Shown: one piece after another, positions 60,502-64,000 of the stretch
How the letters are laid out: the number at the start of each line of letters is the position of its first letter
How positions within the stretch are numbered: the first letter of the stretch is position 1
Assembly (NCBI RefSeq): GCF_014651775.1
Contig: NZ_BMXN01000011.1
Coordinates: forward strand, 47,983-111,982
Direction: 5' to 3'
Length of the DNA stretch: 64,000 nt
Origin: Vreelandella hamiltonii
Lineage (GTDB): Bacteria; Pseudomonadota; Gammaproteobacteria; Pseudomonadales; Halomonadaceae
The notes under the pieces: generated by a model
The model's input: only the letters and a program-made list of their open reading frames with translations
Told to the model about the DNA's origin: nothing
Databases searched by the model: none
Made by a program: the position numbers and the translations under genes

Positions 60502-61614
60502 TTATTTAATCTTGCTAAAGCGCGCACTGGAAAATTCGCTAAATTCATGGCTCAGTCGGTCATGGAGCAAGGCTTGAGCCAGCTCCTCAGCGTGGAAAGC
60601 AGCTAAACTAATTCCGCTATGACAATTGATGTTATAGGCACCTGGGCAGGCTCTGGATGATTCATACAGTGGAAATCCATCAGGTGTCATTACTCGTAAT
60701 GCACTCCAAGCACGCACTATGTTGGCGTTCTTCAAGTGCGGGTAAATACGCACCCCACGAGCTGCTAATTTCGCCATGATATTGGTAGTCGCATCCCGGT
60801 TTAAGCCTGCATGTTCATGGGTGTCACCGATCAAGTAGCTACCGTTACCGGTTTGCCTTATCTGAGGTGTAGGAAGTTGCGGTATCAAAGGCATTTTTTC
60901 CGTTACGAGGATCTGCCCTCGTAAGGGAAACACTTCCCCGCTCAGGCCCAACATGGGTGAGAGGTGCTTCGCTCTAAGGCCTGCAGCTACGATAATACGC
61001 TCAGCTGTAAAGTTACCGCCTAGAGTATTGGCAGTGAAGCCAACGATATTTGATTCGAGGCGCTGAACCGAGCAGCCTGGATGATAGCTAAGACCCATCT
61101 TAAGGCTAGCTGTTAAAAGTGCACGCAAAAGCAATAGCGGATTGCAATGGCCATCATGGGGAGACCAAGTGCCCCCGTGAATGCTTTCACCTAAGCCAGG
61201 GAGATGGGTTATCAGGGCTGGCCTGTCTAAGTATTCCCATTGAAAATAGCTTGCGAGACAGGGTGATGAAGCCTGAAGTTTACGATAGCTAGCCACACGT
61301 GCTTCGGCCTCCTGAACGTCAAAGAAAATATCAATACCGCCCTGGCGAGAGTATTCAAGCGGTACACCACTGCGCTCGCTAAGCTCAATAGCAAAAAAAG
61401 GCCATACATCGCTCGACTGTAGACTCAACTCGGCATAGCGAGGCATGCCTATACCTTTTCCTTGTACCCACGTTAGCCCGGCATTACCTCGTGATGCACG
61501 TAAAACATCATCTCCTTCGTCTAGCATGATAATTTTTTGACCTCTGCGCAGTAGGCCATAGGCAACAGCCATGCCTACTACGCCACCACCAATAATTAAG
61601 AAGTCAAATTTCAT
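60502..61614 (-). CDS. FAD-dependent oxidoreductase of the DAO/DadA family
   Basis: Oxidase/dehydrogenase of 370 residues with N-terminal FAD motif LIIGGGVVGMAVAYGLLRRG and the DAO-type C terminus (ALRVMTPDGFPLYE, then NINCHSGISLAAFHAEELA). Family members include glycine oxidase, D-amino-acid dehydrogenase, HcnC and opine oxidase subunit B. The nearby binding protein for polar amino acids and opine-type LysR regulators suggest an amino-acid or opine-like substrate. The usual alpha and small 2Fe-2S subunits of opine oxidases are missing. Lower G+C than neighbours suggests transfer. Confidence 0.88.
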   Translation of the reverse strand: MKFDFLIIGGGVVGMAVAYGLLRRGQKIIMLDEGDDVLRASRGNAGLTWVQGKGIGMPRYAELSLQSSDVWPFFAIELSERSGVPLEYSRQGGIDIFFDVQEAEARVASYRKLQASSPCLASYFQWEYLDRPALITHLPGLGESIHGGTWSPHDGHCNPLLLLRALLTASLKMGLSYHPGCSVQRLESNIVGFTANTLGGNFTAERIIVAAGLRAKHLSPMLGLSGEVFPLRGQILVTEKMPLIPQLPTPQIRQTGNGSYLIGDTHEHAGLNRDATTNIMAKLAARGVRIYPHLKNANIVRAWSALRVMTPDGFPLYESSRACPGAYNINCHSGISLAAFHAEELAQALLHDRLSHEFSEFSSARFSKIK

Positions 61615-61710
61615 GCCGCTAGCTCAATCTAGTTTAAGTAAGCTCGACTATAGGTAGGGATGTGCTATACGATCCAATATCAATAATTGTCCACTTAATG
61701 CGTAAAAGTT

Positions 61711-62625
61711 ATGACTATGCCCTCTCTTCATTTGCGCGACCGCCAGATCCTCGCTTTTAAGCATGTCATGGAGATCGGTACAGTTTCCGGTGCCGCCAGG
61801 CGTATGCTGATTGCACAACCGGGTGTCACCCGCCTGCTCAAGCAACTGGAACATGACGTAGGGTTCACGCTATTCGAGCGTGTTCGGGGGCGTCTGGTGC
61901 CGACACCGGAGGCGCGCCTATTTCATCGCGAGGTACAGAAGGTATGGAGCGGCATGGAGCACTTGCGCAGCACTGCAAGGCGGATCAGAGAACGTGAAGT
62001 CGGAGGATTGCGCATCAGTGCCATGCCTTTGCTAGGAATGACCTTCCTCCCCGATGTATTGGCCGACTTCGCGTCTGACCATCCCGATGCCAGGATCGAG
62101 CTGGCCACTTTCCGCTCAGACCAGGTAGTAGAAGACGTACTCACCCAACGCTGTGACTTTGGCTTTGCTATTGTTTCTGCAATCGATGACCGCATGGACA
62201 GCGACGTATTTCATCTCGACAGCGTATGCGCGCTACCCTCTGGCCACCCTCTTGCGGAACGTAACACGGTGGAAGTGGAGGATCTTGTCAATGAGACCCT
62301 GATCTGCTTCGAGCCGCAGGATCCCTTACGTCTCGATCTGGAGCGGTTGATGGAAGCAAGACAGTTACGCCCCAGACGGCGCTTGGAAGTCTCGCTGGCC
62401 TTGCAAGCGGTCCGGCTAGTCGGCCGAGGAGTGGGCATTGCGGTCCTTGATCCTATCAGTGCTAGAGCCCTCAGCGACATGAACGTGGTATTACGGCCTT
62501 TTTCTCCCTTGTTAGGAGAAGATTTTGCTTTGTTGACACCACGTGACCAGCCTGTATCGCAGCTTGCACAGGAGTTTATCGGCGTGTTTCGCCAACGCTT
62601 TTCGCAAGCCACCCGACTGCCATAG
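61711..62625 (+). CDS. LysR-family regulator (opine-type), first of a tandem pair
   Basis: LysR regulator of 304 residues. The N-terminal winged HTH is FKHVMEIGTVSGAARRMLIA then QPGVTRLLKQLEHDVGFTLF. The C-terminal effector domain resembles those of OccR/NocR-type regulators. Divergent from the FAD oxidase with a 96-bp gap between them, the classic layout for control of the oxidase operon. The start may be ATG 61711 or ATG 61717; neither has a good Shine-Dalgarno. It is paralogous to the next gene. Confidence 0.92.
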   Translation: MTMPSLHLRDRQILAFKHVMEIGTVSGAARRMLIAQPGVTRLLKQLEHDVGFTLFERVRGRLVPTPEARLFHREVQKVWSGMEHLRSTARRIREREVGGLRISAMPLLGMTFLPDVLADFASDHPDARIELATFRSDQVVEDVLTQRCDFGFAIVSAIDDRMDSDVFHLDSVCALPSGHPLAERNTVEVEDLVNETLICFEPQDPLRLDLERLMEARQLRPRRRLEVSLALQAVRLVGRGVGIAVLDPISARALSDMNVVLRPFSPLLGEDFALLTPRDQPVSQLAQEFIGVFRQRFSQATRLP

Positions 62626-62638
62626 GAGCGTTAGAAAG

Positions 62639-63565
62639 ATGATTAATCTTCGCCAGATAGAAGCCTTTCGGGCGGTGATGGTTCACAAGACGGTAACGCG
62701 TGCCGCTCAGACACTGCACGTTTCCCAGCCTGCCGTCAGTCGTTTGGTCGGGGATCTGGAATTCCATGTGGGGTTTGCACTTTTCCAGCGTCACAAGGGG
62801 AGACTGATTCCCACGCCGGAAGCATTAGCTCTCTATGAAGACGTGGAGCGAGCCTTCGTCGGCCTGGATAAAATTACCGATACGGCCCGCGAAATTCGTG
62901 AATTTCGCACCGGTCGATTGCTGCTGAGCTGTATGCCCGCCCTGGCGTTGAATGCGCTGCCGACGATGATCAACGCTTTCTCCGAGCGACATCCCGGCAT
63001 CACCATCTCCCTGCAGGTGCATAGCTCCCAGCGGGTGCTGGAGTGGGTGGCAACACAACAGTGCGATGCCGGCCTGATAGGCATGCAACTGGTCGACCCC
63101 TCCGTCACCATTCGTCCGATTGCCAGTGGGGCGTTGCGGTTAGTGATGCTGCCCGACCACTCCCTTGCCAGCCAGCCGGTCGTGAACATCGAGGATCTCG
63201 AGGGAGAACCTTTCGTCTCTCTCGGACAAACCCAGGATGTCAGGCCGCTTATCGACCAGGTCTTCCAGCAGGCGGGCATCAAGCGCCGAATGCGGATCGA
63301 GACCCAATTGTCGAGTGTGGCGTGCGAACTGGTCCTGGCGGGAGCCGGAGTGTCGTTGATCGACCCTATCACTGCGGATAGCTACCTTTCGCAAGGCCTG
63401 GTATCCCGTCCCTTTACTCCTGAAATTCCCTTTCATTACAGTGCAGTGCTTCCCGCTTTCCGGCCCCCGTCACGATTGGTACTGGAGTTTCTCGAGGAGT
63501 TGAAACGACACCTTGCCGATCAGCTCGATACATCGCCTACGCCATTGACCCATAACATTAGCTAA
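62639..63565 (+). CDS. LysR-family regulator (opine-type), second of a tandem pair
   Basis: LysR regulator of 308 residues, start ATG 62639 (MINLRQIEAF). HTH FRAVMVHKTVTRAAQTLHVS and QPAVSRLVGDLEFHVGFALF. It shares with the preceding protein GRL-PTPEA after the HTH, IRE-x3-G-L at the hinge and G-x-G-x-x-x-x-DPI in the effector domain, so both belong to one subfamily and may come from a duplication. It lies 13 bases after the first gene. Its target may be the cluster to its right, whose first gene is a truncated binding protein. Confidence 0.92.
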   Translation: MINLRQIEAFRAVMVHKTVTRAAQTLHVSQPAVSRLVGDLEFHVGFALFQRHKGRLIPTPEALALYEDVERAFVGLDKITDTAREIREFRTGRLLLSCMPALALNALPTMINAFSERHPGITISLQVHSSQRVLEWVATQQCDAGLIGMQLVDPSVTIRPIASGALRLVMLPDHSLASQPVVNIEDLEGEPFVSLGQTQDVRPLIDQVFQQAGIKRRMRIETQLSSVACELVLAGAGVSLIDPITADSYLSQGLVSRPFTPEIPFHYSAVLPAFRPPSRLVLEFLEELKRHLADQLDTSPTPLTHNIS

Positions 63566-63733
63566 TAGGATGGCTAACAAACGGCATTAGCCCTGATGAC
63601 CAAAGCGATGCTAGCTTCAATTGCAGGTCGCACTGCCCACGCCTTCTGACCGTTTTCTAGCAATACCAGAAGCGGTGGCGGCCATTGATAACAACAAGCA
63701 AAACATCGACATCAATGACAGGACACTGCAAGC

Positions 63734-63901
63734 ATGAAAAAAATGACTAGCCAAACGACTGCTATGGCGGGACTGCTGTTTCTCGGCATGAATACCGCTC
63801 TCGCTGAACCGCTTTATGTTGGTTCCTACGGGGGCTCTACCGAGCAAGCCATGCGCGATAAGATCATTCCAGCATTTCTCGAAGAGCATGACGCGGAGTA
63901 A
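63734..63901 (+). pseudogene. 5' remnant of a PotD-type extracellular solute-binding protein gene
   Basis: A 55-residue frame: signal peptide with cleavage near NTALA (residue about 28), then EPLYVGSYGGSTEQAMRDKI and IPAFLEEHDAE, the exact start of family 1 (putrescine/spermidine- or iron-type) binding proteins. The frame then ends in TAA, immediately followed by a terminator, so about 300 residues are missing. This looks like an internal deletion that left the promoter, start and terminator. It could still be a short exported peptide, but more likely it is dead. Confidence 0.75.
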
Positions 63902-63905
63902 CTAT

Positions 63906-63947
63906 TCAGGTGGTTGCGGATAGCCTGTCGACAACCACCTGATTTTT
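63906..63947 (+). terminator. Terminator after the truncated binding-protein gene
   Basis: An 11-bp perfect stem (63906-63916 with 63932-63942), 15-base loop and five T, starting 4 bases after the stop codon. The last 50 bases of the window beyond it show no feature. Confidence 0.85.
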
Positions 63948-64000
63948 CTGGCATAGTGCACAGCATCATTCGGCACACCTATGCGGCGATATGACCATCA

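Overview
The window is a contiguous piece of a gammaproteobacterial chromosome around the replication origin. The order gyrB-recF-dnaN-dnaA / rpmH-rnpA-yidC-mnmE and mnmG-rsmG-parA-parB-atpIBEFHAGDC-glmU-glmS, together with NhaD, acidic secreted proteins and a Crc-like protein beside pyrE, points to a moderately halophilic member of the Halomonadaceae (Halomonas or a close relative). The genus is an inference from gene order and protein character, not from a database match.

Layout. 1-0.9 kb: end of an unidentified gene and gmhB. 1.0-7.3 kb: gyrB, recF, dnaN, dnaA on the minus strand, with three perfect parS sites, two of them inside recF. 7.3-7.8 kb: DnaA boxes upstream of dnaA and a clear sigma-70 promoter for rpmH. 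7.8-11.7 kb: rpmH, rnpA, yidC, mnmE; yidD is absent. 11.7-28.5 kb: a block lying between mnmE and mnmG, which are closer together in Pseudomonas. It holds rlmJ, an OmpA-type lipoprotein, hemW, rdgB, a complete curli locus (csgD-E-F-G, csgB-A, all in one direction), a small secreted protein, hemL-thiD-hemJ, a ClC transporter, argC, erpA and a polar amino-acid ABC transporter. 28.5-29.05 kb: an AT-rich, DnaA-box-rich gap before mnmG that resembles an E. coli-type oriC. 29-48.7 kb: mnmG to glmS, including parAB, the complete ATP synthase operon, mgtE, a cation efflux gene, uppP and apbE. 48.8-59.6 kb: nhaD, a CBS protein, a two-component system, a GNAT protein, a diheme cytochrome c, rep, trmL, pyrE and a crc-like gene. 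59.7-64 kb: a lower-GC cluster (solute-binding protein and FAD oxidase), two related LysR regulators, and the 5' remnant of a second solute-binding protein gene.

How it works together. Initiation (dnaA, dnaN, recF, gyrB), segregation (parAB with parS) and energy supply (ATP synthase) sit together. Hand-counted strand composition and the positions of DnaA boxes favour an active origin just upstream of mnmG, about 21 kb from dnaA, over the dnaA-rpmH gap. The curli locus is the main accessory system. Its CsgA has about nine amyloid repeats, its CsgG has a changed pore constriction, no csgC is present, and a small secreted beta-rich protein is encoded convergently next to csgA.
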